A DNA stretch of 64,000 bases from Strix aluco (lineage: Eukaryota > Chordata > Aves > Strigiformes > Strigidae): assembly GCF_031877795.1 (NCBI RefSeq), contig NC_133932.1, positions 40,314,180 through 40,378,179 of the forward strand, in the 5' to 3' direction. The translations under genes and the position numbers were made by a program. Below the pieces are notes generated by a model. The model did not search any database. It was not told where the DNA came from and saw nothing but the letters and a program-made list of their open reading frames with translations. Below, one piece after another: positions 45,521-59,100 of this stretch (its first letter is position 1; every line of letters starts with the position of its first letter).

Positions 45521-48500
45521 TTCTCGTCAAAGTCCAAGAACCATCAATAAATAAAGTAAATTTAAGTAAAAATAAGAACTGTTTTAAAAAGGACGTGTTG
45601 AAAAACACTTAGTCTGTGAGTGTTGGTACTGTGCACTATGCATAAAAAATGCTTCATCTCAGTATTTTGTAATTTAGACAGGCTGCAGTATCAGCTGCTA
45701 AAAGCAGGCACACTGCTACCCTTTTCTTGAAGGCAAGACCTTAACGGAATGAAAGTTAAATAAAACGTGTGGTTCTTTACCATGAGCAGAGCACTTATCT
45801 TTTAAGTTATTCTTTTCTTTCCTGACGTGAAAATAGCCATTATAGGACTGGGATGCATTCCTGACATTGTTCTTAACGCCGCTGATATAAAACACATACC
45901 ACCAGATGTTGAATTAAAAACTGGCAAGAATGTTGCATGGATGCATTTACATTTTGGTGACCTTATCTTTTTCTTGTTATTTGGGAAAAACCAAACCCAA
46001 ACACCCATTACTTTTAAGGTGGAGCAAACACCACAGGACGGCTGTGCTGATGGGAAGGCTCAGTGCCAGCGTATGGAGTGCTCCAGCCCCTCTCCCCTCA
46101 ATTTCCCTCCTCCACAGCAGCACAGCCCTGCCTTCCCTGGCAGAGGCTCCGGTCCTCCACTGACTCCTCACCCTGGGGATGTGGCTCTCTACATCAGCAG
46201 CAACAAAAACTGAGTAACTTCCTGCCAGTTTTCTGCACTGGCTTGCTAAGAGGTCAGACAGGCAGCAGAGCAAGGGAGAGCATCTTTGAAGAACTGAGAA
46301 AAAGGTAGTAAATAGTAGGTTTCGCCTTTCCGTGGCTGCAAAATATTAGACAAACGTAGCCTTTTAACCAAACATGAGCTCATTTTCCTCAGATGTTGAA
46401 AGATGATTTTTTTTTTAATAATCTTTTTAATAGAATGATTGTCTTTCTGTACCTGTACTAGGAGCTGGTGTTAGGCAGCAAGAAATCTTAATGATTCTTC
46501 TCTGTCACAGCCCTGGTTTAAGGCAATGAACATTTATTCCAACCAAAAGGGAAGAGACATTGGTCATCCTTTTTCACCTTTCTGGCTGAAACAACAAAAA
46601 ACATTGTCCAGAGTACTGTCCAACATACCACAGAAAAGCATGAAAAGAAACTAATTTTTTGGACTAAAGGGCTTCTCTGAACTGGAAATACAGGAATTCG
46701 CAGTTGTCTTTGTGTGCTAAGAGAGGGATAGCCAGCGAAGAGACGTGATTGTGCCGTAAGGACTCCAAGCAGCAGAGTTGACTTTGGAAAACGTGCTTTC
46801 TACAGAGAGAAAACTGGATGTCTGCATAGAAAAGTGCCTGTAGGAAGTATTCTCTTTCTATAGTGTTGGTGGCAACACAGTTAGGCTGTGTTTGTAAGTC
46901 CCCTAAAGCACGTTGAAAAAAACCCCTCATTCAAGATGACAGCTTTTAGCAAAAATTACCTCATAAGGCTACAAATGAACCTTGTGGTTTTACAGACTAA
47001 TTTTCTGGTTGGCTTATATCAAAATGATCCGGGGAGTCAAGATGATGCAAAGACATTGGTAAAATATCTTGACCCTGGAGTAGTTCAGGGACAGCAAACA
47101 GAGGAGAAGGAAGAGTTTTGCCTGAAACCCTAGAAGTTTTTGCAAGTCACATGTTATTGACAGGCTCTAAGGGTCCTGTGTGTGCATTTTCAGCCAAAGT
47201 AACTGTAGTCATTTTGTGGAGGTTTAGGGAGGCTTTTTTAGGAGAAATGCCATAACTCTTCACAGCTTCAGCAAAAATGTTGAGGTTAAGTGTGAGAAAC
47301 AATAATTCATGAGCTAGGAGGAGCCTGTTTCTGCTCACTCTCTATTGTGTGGCATTTTAGGGGTGTTTTTGCTTTTTCCCTCTGCATCTTCTAAAAAGTC
47401 CTAAATCTTGTCAACGGACAGTTAGTTAGATGATCACTAACATCTAGGTGACACGAGCTATCTTCTTGATGAACCTCACAGATTTTATATATAGGTAATC
47501 AACTGATTTCATGAAATGTTTCTGTATTTTGTAGAGGCCATTTGAATTCTTTGCAATAAAACATTTGTGGAAAATGCAGCTCTTCTACTGATGGATTTGC
47601 TAATTGATAGAACTGTAGCTAGCTATTTTGAAGTAAAACGGGAATTCTGAAAAGTTCCTGGGTACATTTAGGGTGAAATGATACGTTGTGCTTCTGGTTT
47701 CTGCTTGGCAGGTGTGTCATACATGTTCAAGTTCTTTTGATGGTTGCCTCAGTGTTGCCTGGAGGAACACTTCTCTCTGTGCTGCTGTGGAACACAGGGC
47801 ACCTGGATGTTAACCGAGTATTTCTTTGTGCAGCATTTCATTCTACACCTCTTACTCACTTTGCATAGTTCTTGCTTGTGCAAAGAATGCCCTAGCTGAC
47901 ACCAAAATAATTCTCTGAGTAAATCGTACACACGGTAACGGGGGCTGTAAGAGCATTCCCTTAGCTTGCATGAGTACATTCTAGGCAGTAGTTCAAATAT
48001 TGGCTTAACATAGCACAGTGAGACACCAGTAGGTGCGTTCTCTTCTTCTTTTCGATGGACTGAAGAAAAGCAGGAGCAAGTAAATAGATTCCTCGTTTTA
48101 TGATGTGAGAAAGAGAAGTGCAAATGTGTGTGAGAAAGAGAAGTACAAATGTGTTGATGCATCTGAGATATCTCTAAGTCCGCTTTTAACTTCTCTAAAA
48201 AGAACAGGAGACACTGTAATTATCCTGAAAAGCTTTTTGTAAATACCCACTTTTCTAAATCTGTTCACTGACCTTGTCTCAGAACAGCTAATGACATTGG
48301 TTCCCCCTTTTTAATTCTAAGCCTGTGACATAATTTTCCTGTAGTAAATAACATTAAGAAAAACCTTAAATAATTGCCTTTTCAAAATGTTCCCGTCTTG
48401 TACAAGAGAAGGCTTCATTCTTCTTGTATAAAATTTTCTGCATCCTTCTCCTGCTTTTGACGACACTTGTTCAGCATTGGAGAGGAAGAGAAGGCTAAGA

Positions 48501-51450
48501 CAACAGTGAATAACTGGAATGAAGCTTGAAAAACACTGCTTTTCTCTCAGAGGTACGTTTCTTGGCTTTGCAATAAGAAAACCTCGTCATGTTGCATAAA
48601 TAAAAATGGTGTGGCAAGTAAGCTCAGGGACAAGAACCTCTGACTTGCAGCCCAATACTATTGTTATAAACACAAAATCCAAGTCCTAGGAAAAGCAGGT
48701 GGGTCCCGATCCTGCAGCTGCTTGGTTGCACTGATCTCATGAACGTTTCTGATGCACACTGAAAAAAACAGTTGACAGGGTTGTGTCGAATTCGAACAAA
48801 CCCCATATGTCACATGCTCATCAAGCAGAAATTCTGAAGGAACACTCTCAGATGAAATTAACTGTTTTAATGAAATTAAAACAGCAGGCATGATAACATG
48901 GATTTAGTAAATCTGCCTCCTTTCAAGAAGGAACGCTGGACGAGCTGAGGAATGGTTTAAAGAAACGTAGTGGTGCTATTTGTTCTGCAGCGGTTGGTGT
49001 ATTTCTTCTTGCAATGTTGGTTTGCCTTCTTATTCTTTACTGCACCAAAACATGCAATTTTCAAAACATAAATCTGACTCTTCCCCCCTTTTCAGGGATG
49101 GTGGAGAGAAGCACATCAGTCTTACAAGCCACATTAAAATTTGAACAGGGAGCCTTTTTACAGCAATGCCAGAAAGTCCTTAATTTAAAATGCAGAACAT
49201 AAAAGATCTCAAGCCACTGCAAAATATATTCAGAAAGAGGACACTCGTATTGCAGTAGGTTCCGTAACTTTCCAATCGATGAAGGCATTGTGTTTTTTTA
49301 TGAAGACCTCCACCAAGTGACAGCTCAAAACCTTGAGCAACGAGAGTTAGTAACAGGCACACTTCTCTTTCTTCATTATGGCCACAATTATATTTTTGGA
49401 AAATAACCCAGGGAGTTATTTGGAAAATAACAAGGATGATGAGAACTTGCATATCTCAGCTTCCTTGACAAGGCTTTCTTTTAAAATTTTGTGCTCAAAT
49501 TCCTCTCCTAGCACCTGTGCTATTTAGGAGTGAAAGGTCGTTATCCCACAGCAGCTCTTGCTGTTAACAACTATGGGTGTTCATTAAAGAATCTCTTTTC
49601 TGTTTCATGCCACACCACACGATTTCTTACTCAAAACCTTTTGGTTTAGCAAATTGCCTCAATAGCCTAGTTTTCTGATATTTGCTGGTAGATTAGATTA
49701 AGGTGAGGAGAACGAAAAGCTTGCAGAGCACTCCATAATGCTACCTGAAATGAACGCAATCTAGGTTTTGTTCGTTAGCGTTCTTGAACTGAACTCTGTG
49801 TCATTTGTGCAAGTTCTTCACATTTGGAAGATGTTGTGGCTGTGTGAACCAGGATATCAGGAAATGTCGAAGTGCCTCGATTTCAGTTCCGTACCCAGAG
49901 AAGCAAACCGACTGGAAAACCACTGTCCCGGAGGACAAGAGAGTTGCCATAGCACTCAGTAAAAGGGCCTGAGTCCTGTGAGTCATTCCTAATAAAGCTG
50001 CAGCCTGGGACCATAGTGGGGTAGTTCTTTATAGTGAGGTAATTCTTTACAGTGAGGCAAGTGTTTCTGATGGAGATTGGAGTCGCCAAAGAAAAATAGT
50101 AGCAAGAATACTTTCGCTTGGTTCTAAACAGGCCACAGATTTCTGTAATCCTGATTTATAAAGCCCTCGGTTCACGTGGTCTGTTATGGGTGACAAGGAG
50201 CACTTAATAAATATGGGTTGGTATGGGGCAGCGCTAGCAAAATATTACGGGGCCTCCAGTCTCTAAGAGCGGCTGCTTTCTATCCCAACAGGAATACAAA
50301 AGGTCTGTGATGGTTCTCAGAAATTCTCCTTGTACTTGGGTACCCCGGTTGGTAACGCTGTATCTGAGCTCTCCAGCTGCCGTGCGGACGCGTATTAGCC
50401 CTTCCTTTCACCAGCCCCCTAAACAACGTTTGTAAGATGAAGCTGTAAAAAACCCATAGATCTGAAGCTGTTGCTTTAATACTTGTCATGCATGACCGAA
50501 TATATTCACCTGTGTATCTTTTATATGGTGATTCACACTGTTACAGAGACCAATGTGTTACTCTGATAATTACAGACAAACGATGTACCCGAGCATTTAA
50601 TTTAGAGCAGGTCCCTTCAACAGCTTTTTCCGAACAAGTCAAAGAACAGTGTTGTGGGTATAACAGGCAGCAAACTCAAATTAGCCTTCAAAGGGGTTGG
50701 ATTTATTCTTTACAAGTAAACGTTGTACCTCCTGAGTATAAACTTGCCAACATACGCATCATTTGGAATAATAGAAGCTTATTAAGTTCATTAAAAGTGC
50801 AACGCTAGGAATTTGAAGGTTACCAGTAACATTACATTGCTATTGTGCATAAACTGCATTTTTTATGCTAAAACTTCACATGTGAAAGCCGAGCAGGAGA
50901 TTTTGGTTGCATGCATCGTCATTTTTTGGAAGTGATCAGATCAGATCAATTTTCAATTCAGTTGCAGCTGTGACAAAGAAAAGCTCTGAAGTATGGTCAT
51001 GTGGCCTACCTCTGTTTACTGCACCAGTTTCAAAACCGTATTTTACCATGTTAAGGAATATACCTGAGTGCTAAATTCGTTTTATTATGTTTCTTAGATG
51101 CCTGCTAGGTGAGCTCTTCAGGTGCCAGAGGATGCCTGTGAGGGTGAATGAATCTTTCAATTCATCTAGATGAATCAAGATGCTGGTTTGCTTGGTTAGT
51201 TTTGAAATTTGGAGTATTTTGTAATACTTGTAGCTGTTCGATAAATCTAACTCACTTGAACCATTAAAAGTGGCGGTCATAAAGCTTAAGAATTATTATG
51301 TATAGCTGTAGGGAGGCCAGCTACGGCAAGAGCCTTTTATTATACACCTAAATACCGTTTTACCTTTTGGACGCTGCTCTCGCCCAGGGCGCCGAACAGA
51401 GACAGCTCCTGTTTCCTAAGGGTTGACAAACCGTAAGACTGTAAACACCT
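45521..51450. other. AT-rich stretch, no recognised gene, unit 2
   Basis: Equivalent of 9055-15000, lacking the 17-bp segment at 49884/49885. Small substitutions cluster near 48150-48168 and around the deletion. Confidence 0.55.
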
Positions 51451-51498
51451 TTTTGCCCCCCCCCCCCCCCTTCCAAGCCCATTCTGGGAGATGAGTGA

Positions 51499-52439
51499 CT
51501 CGCCTCCTGGGCTGCTGGCTCCGCGCTACTAAACCACCGCCGAAAACGTGGCGATGACGGTAGCGGGAAGCGCAACTGCCGCCGGCGGGACGTGCCCCCT
51601 TCGCCGACCGCCTCCGGGGGGGCAGCCTGCGCTGGCGGGGGGCGGGGGGGGGCGGCAGGGGAGCGGGAGGAGAAGGGAGAAGGGAGGCTGCGGAGGCGCC
51701 CCCGCCCCGCCCGACCCCGCCGCTCCGCTCCCCGCAGCGCGGGACGGCCCCGGCGGCGCCGGCTCCCGCGCCGCGTCCCCGGCCCCCGGCCGGCCGCTCC
51801 CCGCCGGCGAGAGGCGCTGCGGGGCGGCGGGGCTTGCCCGGCAGCGGCGGAGAGGTACGGGGGGGCGCCCGCGGGGCGGTGGAGGCGGCTCCCCCGGCGG
51901 GGACGGCCGGGCGGTGAACCACGGGCGGGCGGCTCCGGCCCTCCCCGAGCGGGGCTGCGGGCGGGGAAGGGGCGAGGCCGGCTGCCGCAGGGCGGCCCCT
52001 GCGGGCGTCAGGGCCGGCCCGCCCGTGCGTGACTCTGCGTGTGGGTCCGCGCGTGTGTCCGTGGGTCCGTGCGCGCTGGGGGCGGCGTGTGCGCTCCGCG
52101 CTGAGCCCGCAGCGGAGCCCCGCGGCGGCGGGAGCGGGACTTCACCTCCCGGCTGCGCCGAGCTGCGGAGTTGACGGGCGCAGCCCTCAGCCAGCGCCGC
52201 GGCGGGGATGCTGCTGCTTGTGCGCATTCTTCTTCTCCTGGCGAGGGTCCTGGTAAGTCCCTCTTTCCTAATAGCAGCTGGGGTTTGTGGTTTGGTTTTT
52301 GTGTGTGTGGGGGTTGTTTGTTTTGTTTTTCTGCGCCTGTGAGAAGGAGTCGAGGGAGCGGAGGAGGGGGGAGCTTGCGGCGCGGTCCCGGCTCCGCACC
52401 CCCCCCCCCCCGCCTCCGGAGAGCGGGTGCTTGTGGCCG
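51499..52439 (+). promoter_or_regulatory. CpG-island promoter, unit 2
   Basis: Counterpart of 15050-15990 and apparently unchanged. Retention of dense CpG in both copies argues that neither has long been methylated in the germline since duplication, although the copies may simply be too young to show decay. Confidence 0.85.
52208..52252 (+). CDS. Candidate first coding exon, unit 2
   Basis: Same 15 codons (MLLLVRILLLLARVL) and GTAAGT donor as 15759-15803. The same doubt applies about where the frame continues. Confidence 0.45.
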
Positions 52440-52487
52440 GGAGGTGGTTGTGTGTTTGGTTGAGTTTTATTTTTTAATGCTTTACAG

Positions 52488-52612
52488 CATACGCTACTAT
52501 GCAAGTTGAAGGTGGCGGTTCTTGCCCGTCAGTGACGCGGTCTGTGGCTATCGTTCGGCAGAAAGGGCTGATAAGGAACAGGCGCTGCGTTGTCCTCTTC
52601 GTCACCGAGCAG
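52488..52612 (+). other. Exon-like segment 2, unit 2
   Basis: Counterpart of 16039-16163 with the same splice sites. One substitution changes the open frame (Gly to Arg). Clustered changes follow just after the donor, near 52620-52650. Confidence 0.35.
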
Positions 52613-52733
52613 GTGAGTGGCTCTGTGGTGCTCAGGTGAAGATCAACGCTCAGCTGTGTGCTAGCTAGACTTTTCCTCCAGGATTTTGCTTTGGAAAACA
52701 TAGTCTACTTATTATACTTCCATTTTATTATAG

Positions 52734-52872
52734 GACTGTACAAAGAAAGGAGTAAATGGTGGAGGCTGAGCACCACTTCTATAAAAGCCGTGGGCTCACT
52801 TCATAGTTCCCGAGCGCAGCTAGCCCATATGCACTTCAGCGTAGCCGGTGTGGAGTCGTACCACAAGGAGTG
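52734..52872 (+). other. Exon-like segment 3, unit 2
   Basis: Counterpart of 16284-16422. Acceptor and donor are conserved, with a few substitutions inside. Confidence 0.35.
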
Positions 52873-53046
52873 GTGAGTGAGGGGATTCTGTGCCCCAGGG
52901 TTAGTGATTTTTGGAAAGGCTTGGGAGGGTTGACAAGCAGTCAGCCAGGGAGTAGCCCTTTACATGAATGTGAGAAGATAGAGGAGGAGGTGGGAATATT
53001 ACCTGTGAGGTGCACAAGTGTTACTGTTTTGCTGTGTGCACTTCAG

Positions 53047-53194
53047 GTGAAAGATCTGTGTGCAAGGTGCAGCCCACTGCAGTATAAAAAACATTGAAAA
53101 GGCCCGGGCTGTAAAACCGCTCAGAGCATATGTTGTCTTGAGTGGCTCCAAAAGGACAAAAGAAGTGGTTGGATCCTTGCCTAGAAATGTCAAG
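53047..53194 (+). other. Exon-like segment 4, unit 2
   Basis: Counterpart of 16597-16744. Splice sites are conserved. Confidence 0.3.
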
Positions 53195-56100
53195 GTGAGG
53201 AACAGCATATTTACCCAAGAGAGAAAAGATTTAACAAGATCCAGTGTTGGAAATTTGAAGTTGGACATCCTGAGACTAGACAGAGGGTGCATTTTTAAAA
53301 AATAGCAGCACTCATTAGACTAACAAGTTCATAAAGCTTTTTCATCATTAAAAAATTTTAAGCCAAGGATGTTTTTTCTATTTCTAACAGGACTTCTATG
53401 GGGAGGGAAATCTTATGGGCTCTACGTAGGAGAGGCTGGAACAGGTGATCATAATGAACCCTTATTGCCTCTATTATGCATATACTCAGGAAAGCTGTGC
53501 CATCTCTGAGAGCACACTCTCCACATAGGTTCTTTTCTTCATATCTGTTTTCTTCATACATGTTCTGTTCTTCTTCCCCAAATGCCATTAGATCCAGGGG
53601 TGTCTGTGCTTCTGTTTTGCATCTAAGCAATTACAGTGAAGATCTGGAAGGTGAGAGTTGCAATGAGAGTTGCTGTATGTAGATCTGAGTCCGGTTTGAG
53701 GAATGTGGTTTGTAAGGCTGGGGGCGCGTGGGTATGCTTTCCAGAGAAAATTGGTGTGTTCAGACATTTGGAGTGATTTAACGTGTTCATGTTTCTAAGC
53801 TGTCTTCAGCACTGTGTTTACGGTTAAGAAATACCTACTAGCATGTTTTGACTTTTATAGATTTCATGGTAGTTGAAGTTCTTTTGGGATGGAGAAATGC
53901 TTATTTAACCAAAATGCCGTATGAATTGTGGGTTGTAGCTGTATTATTTTAGAGTGGAATAACAGTACCTATGAAGGCTCTTACTAAATGATTTTCAGTG
54001 TGATGTTGCAGTCATGGAGTTGTTTGCCTATCTACAAAACATGTTATTACATAATGTTGTCTCGTCTAAATCTCCTTACCAAGAGAGACAAGTTTCGTAT
54101 CTGATGATTAACTGCTGTCTGTGAGTGAGACCTTTGGTGCTGCAGGGTGGGGAGGGAGCCAGGGAATCTGTTTGATAAAGCGATGGCTGAAGCCAGCTGC
54201 AGCGCAGGATTGCTCTGTGACCGAGCGCTTTGTTTCCCGGTGCTCTATTGCTATTGCCTTGCCTACTGAATTTACTCTGCCTTCGACCCAAACTTCCTTT
54301 CTGCCAGGGATGAGCGTGCTGATGTGTTGTCCCAGAGCCTGGAAACTTAGGAAAGCCGAATAGGTAAGACCGGCTGAAAGGTTCGACCTTAAAGAACAGC
54401 GTGGGTTTGAGAACAAGGGCGGTAGGTAGGAGGTATGTTTGTGGTAGGCGCAGGAAGCTGATAGGTGAGTATTTCTTTTTGGATATTTAGAGTAGCTTTT
54501 CTTATCTATCTCTATAGAAAGACCATATCAACATATACATACAACGTATACCAATGAACATATACATGCCATGTATGCTAAGGAAGCCTTCTGCCTTCTT
54601 CCTGTTCCAAACAGTCTGTCTCTATTGTAAAAAAAGGTCTTTTTAAGCTTGTATCTTGGTCTGTCCTGGATGTGACTGAGTGGCCCCATTCTGTGTGGCT
54701 TTCCATATGCTGTGGCACAGCTTGAGAGCAGAATCAATTGCTCAGGAACTGAATTTGCTTGGTTTTTTTTTTTTTTTTAATCTTTACCTCAGCCTGCACT
54801 GAAATTTCTTCCTAATTCAATTAATCTGTACCTTTTTATTTTCACTGTAACTTTTCTCTGGGTGTGCTTTTTGTATTGCTTAGAAACAAAATTGGATATC
54901 AGAAATGACCCAAAATTCCATTGTGGTTTGTACTGTATTCCACAAATGAGTATTAACAGGAATCTCCTTAAATGAGCATTTTATTTATTTATTTTTAAGA
55001 GAGTTGCACAGCCTCTTCACTTCAGTGCATCTCTGGAACATTTAAATTCTCTGGGACATCCCTCGTTGTTGATAAGTAAGTTCTCTTTTCAGTTGCTCTC
55101 TCTCTTGGTTCCAGGCGAATTTGTCAGCTTTTTGTTTGGTGAGAAATTGCCTTTCCCCACAGTGATTTCATGTGAGGGAGAATGCTGCTAGGAGTGATTG
55201 CATTTTGTGTGGGGATAACTTGTGATCGGAATGCAGCTGAATTTACTAGTCTCTCTCCATCAGTACTGTGGTAACTTTTGGATTAGACGACTACGTTTTA
55301 CCTGTACAGCCTCGCAAACTGTGAAAGTAGCAGTGTGTCAGCAGATAGGAGGAAAACATGTTTGCAGCATGAGTGTGTCAAAGTTTTTATCTAATGTATT
55401 AGAGGGATGGGGCCAATGCAGGAATTGTGTACAGCACCAGCGCATTTCCAAGGGTTGAAGAGGAGAGTGGAGCTTCAAGGAAATGTTTTTTTAGATGTGT
55501 GGTACAGAACTTGCAAGGTACTGTCTGAATACCATGGAAGCAAATATCCATGGCCATGGGAACACTGTTTCCAAGGATTCTGCTATTAGACAGACTTCTG
55601 GGAGAAGGCACTGTTTGAAAGCAAGCCATTTGTCATTTGGAGATTTTCTTTTTCATTTGCAGTTAGTACATGGCACAGTTGATGGCTTTTTGAGCAACTG
55701 TATGAGTTGAATCTGAGCTTGTCTCCTTATTTCTGGGGCCATTGCAGAACTCTAGAGAAGGTCAGACTTAGGAAGAGATGTACTTAATATTCCTTGTGAA
55801 ACGTCATTCCTTTTCCTGAATCTTGGCACAAAATCCCTAGTGCATGGTGGGTTGGGGAAGAGAAAAATGGAGGAAACGAGGAACTGAATTCCCATTCTCG
55901 CAATATTAAACCTGCTAAAGGTAATAAATAGGCTAATGATGCCAAGGCTGCCAGGTGTTTATATGCACTGTGACTTCAGAAGGCTAAGAGAAGCACGAGT
56001 CATCCATTCAGTTAAATAAAGATCTGATGTAGGAATTAGCATTCATTCACTGTAGGCATTAGTGTAGCAATAGTACTAATTGCATTATCGAGTGTGTTGA

Positions 56101-59100
56101 TGTGGACAGGTGAGAACGTGAGATTTGTGCTGGGAATGGGGAATCTTCGCGTTGTGTAAAGTAATCCAGCAGACTGGAATACGATGAAAGCGAGTATTCT
56201 CGAAGCCCATGTTTGTGTCAAAGCATATTTGGGTTTTACCTTGGAGATTAATGGTCAAAAATTGCAATACGTCTGCCTGCAGCGATACGTTGCATTGCAG
56301 AAGGCACTTTTTCTAACAGCTTTTTCTACACTAGCTGTTGTTTCTGTCCAATTTTTCGCGGCTGCCAACTAGAAAACAGGTTCTTTGACTTTTGTCATGC
56401 TCTGGAGTTAGAGTACAGGTATATACTTCTCTTCAGGAGTACTTCTATCCCTTTGGTCTCTGGATAAAATATGTAGTAGACTAAAGTAGATGAAGACAAT
56501 ATAGTAGTAAAAGTGTCCGTTAACTGTTGGCATCTGTATCTAGATTAGAGCCCTCTCCATTGTTATTACCAGTGTTCAAGTTTTAGAGGGGAAAAAATAA
56601 TGAAGGCATAGCTAGGTTTTTAATGGGACAGTTTTTAAGCCTGTCTGGTTTTGAAACCCTTGCTGTTAGAGCAATATGGGTAAGTAGGATGCAGTCAGGA
56701 GCAGAAAAATCGTGAATGCACTGGAGAATAATGATTTATTAGGTAAGACAGAAAACTAATAAGGGAGAAGGCTATACCTCCTTGGTATTTTCTGTTTCTG
56801 CTGTGAAGTGATGATGGCAGCAAAGAAGGGTGGGGAAGTACGAGTAACGTGTGCAAACACAAGTGTCATCTGGCTGGTGCTGGGGTGAGTAAGGAGTGCC
56901 CTGAAAGACCAGGGTAGGAGGAATTCTGCACGCCATGGTGCTGCTGGTACCTTTGTAAACGCTGTGCTTTCATTAGTGTACGTTTGTCTGGCTTTGGCTT
57001 TTCTAAGCGCAGAACCTGAACGGAGGCCATTTGGGTGAATGTAACTGCGCATTCTCCCAGTATTTGGGCTGTCAGCATTTCACACTAGAAATAATATTCC
57101 TTTGGGTTTCCTGGTTTTCCTGGATGTCTTTAGGCAGGGGTTTGTTTTGGTTATGACTGGGAGAATCTTTAAGGGAATTGTTTAAACAGCGTCATCCCGT
57201 GCTAAGGTACGAGTCCCTCTTGATCAAAACTTAAGATTTTTTTTTTTTAATTTTTTTTTTTAAAGACACAATCTGTGATTTGGCATTGATTTGCAGTCAG
57301 CCCTGAAATCACTTTGAACCATGACCTTGCTGATGACATTTCATTGCTATTGTGGAAGGGAGCAGAAACATGTCGGAATGATTTGGGGGACAGGAGTTTT
57401 GAAAGTGCACGTTCTCAGTTAAGTGTTTAATTAATGTAATATTGTTTATATCAGAATTGAAATGATGAACTCACTTCTGATTAATTTTGTGCAAGTGTTT
57501 TAACGTTAGCTTGCCACACCGTGTTGCCAAGTATGATTAAGACTGTGTTTGGCAGTAAAAGCAATTAAGTGTTAGGCTTTAGGCTTGATGGAAGACATGA
57601 ACCATTACTACCTGCAGAAGCCTTCTCACTAGTTAGTGAGGATAATGCTGATGATTGCTACAGGTGTTTCTAGTGTAGTCATTTTTCAGAGTAAAGTTGG
57701 GTTTTGAGGAAAGCAAGGGAAAAGAAATGTTCTAAAGGATTTGTGTTCATTGTCCACATCCTTCAGCTTCCAGTGAGATTGTGGGTGGTTTTAATTGACC
57801 ATCTCCAGTGGCCGTGAATTAACAAAAAAGAGAGAAGTTTGAATTGCACAAGCTGTTTATAGTGGAATAGTTTATTGTAAGTACTGTGTGTAGTATGTGG
57901 TTTTTTGATTGCTCTGTGCTCAAAAGCTAGAAGTAATCCAGGTTTCATTTGGTACTCTTGCCTTCTGACTGGATACAATCCTTATGATTCTGCTTGGAAG
58001 TAGACGGCACCTGAGGTGTAAACTTGGGCTTTTTTGAAACTGCCTTTATTTTTGACATTCTTAAAAATCCTCCTTTTGACCTTCTGGCTCTTGTTAATGG
58101 TGAGGGAATGAGACGAGATTGAAGTTTTTCATTGTGACATTTGAGGAGCAGAGGAAGGACAAGAGGGACAGAATAACATGTCACCATGTGGCAGCCTCAC
58201 ATAGCCGGGGATGTGACTTTTTTAATGGGGAATTCAAATGACAGAATAACTGGAAACAAGGCAGGGATCACTAAATGGAGCAGAGCTGCTTGTCTTACTG
58301 TTGTCACTGGTTTACAGGGGAGATACTTTTCACTTGCGTAAGTGCAAGCTGAAGCCAGAGGCAAAACGACAGAGTGGTTTTCCCGTTTTGGCTTCCGAGT
58401 GCTCTGTCCCTCCTGTTGTCTCACTGCGTCAGGTGAAGATGCTGTGATGGAGAGCAGAGAACGCGCTGGGGGTCTACTGCATGCCCCAGGTGGCTAAATC
58501 GTATCCCTTGGACTTCAGAGGGAAGAGAGCGCAAACACGACATGGGTGAAGACGATGACAGACACTCAGAAGTTCCGCATTAGTCTGTATAGTATGGAAG
58601 CTGTAGCTTTATTCAAGAAGAATGAATACGTATATGTTCCTATACATAGAAGACTCTCTCAAGTTGATTGCCAAACAGAATTTTTTGTTAGATAACTATG
58701 CAAATGTCTTCTGACAATTATGCTTGAGGACAGTGATGAAGTAATGCTCAGTTATTAGTGCATAAATTACGTGAGAGAAGGCTGAAAGCTTTCTTTCCGT
58801 TACTGCAAATATTCTTGAGCTTTGCTGTCATTGTAAGATCCCCCACTGTTGTCTTTCCACTTATTTTTTTGTTTTGGGGCGGAAAATCAAAAGACCTGTA
58901 AATCATAAAGGGTAAAATACATAGCAAGATATTCTTCTTTCAGTATTGTAAGCAGATACTTGAACATCATTTTGGGAAGGAAGGCACTAAAAATACATGT
59001 ATGAGGTCTTAAAAGGGTGCTATGTTTGGGTTCCTGGGGTTAAAGAATTCAGTCATTCTTTTATGAGATCACGAGGTGTTTTCTTCTACTGTAATACTAC

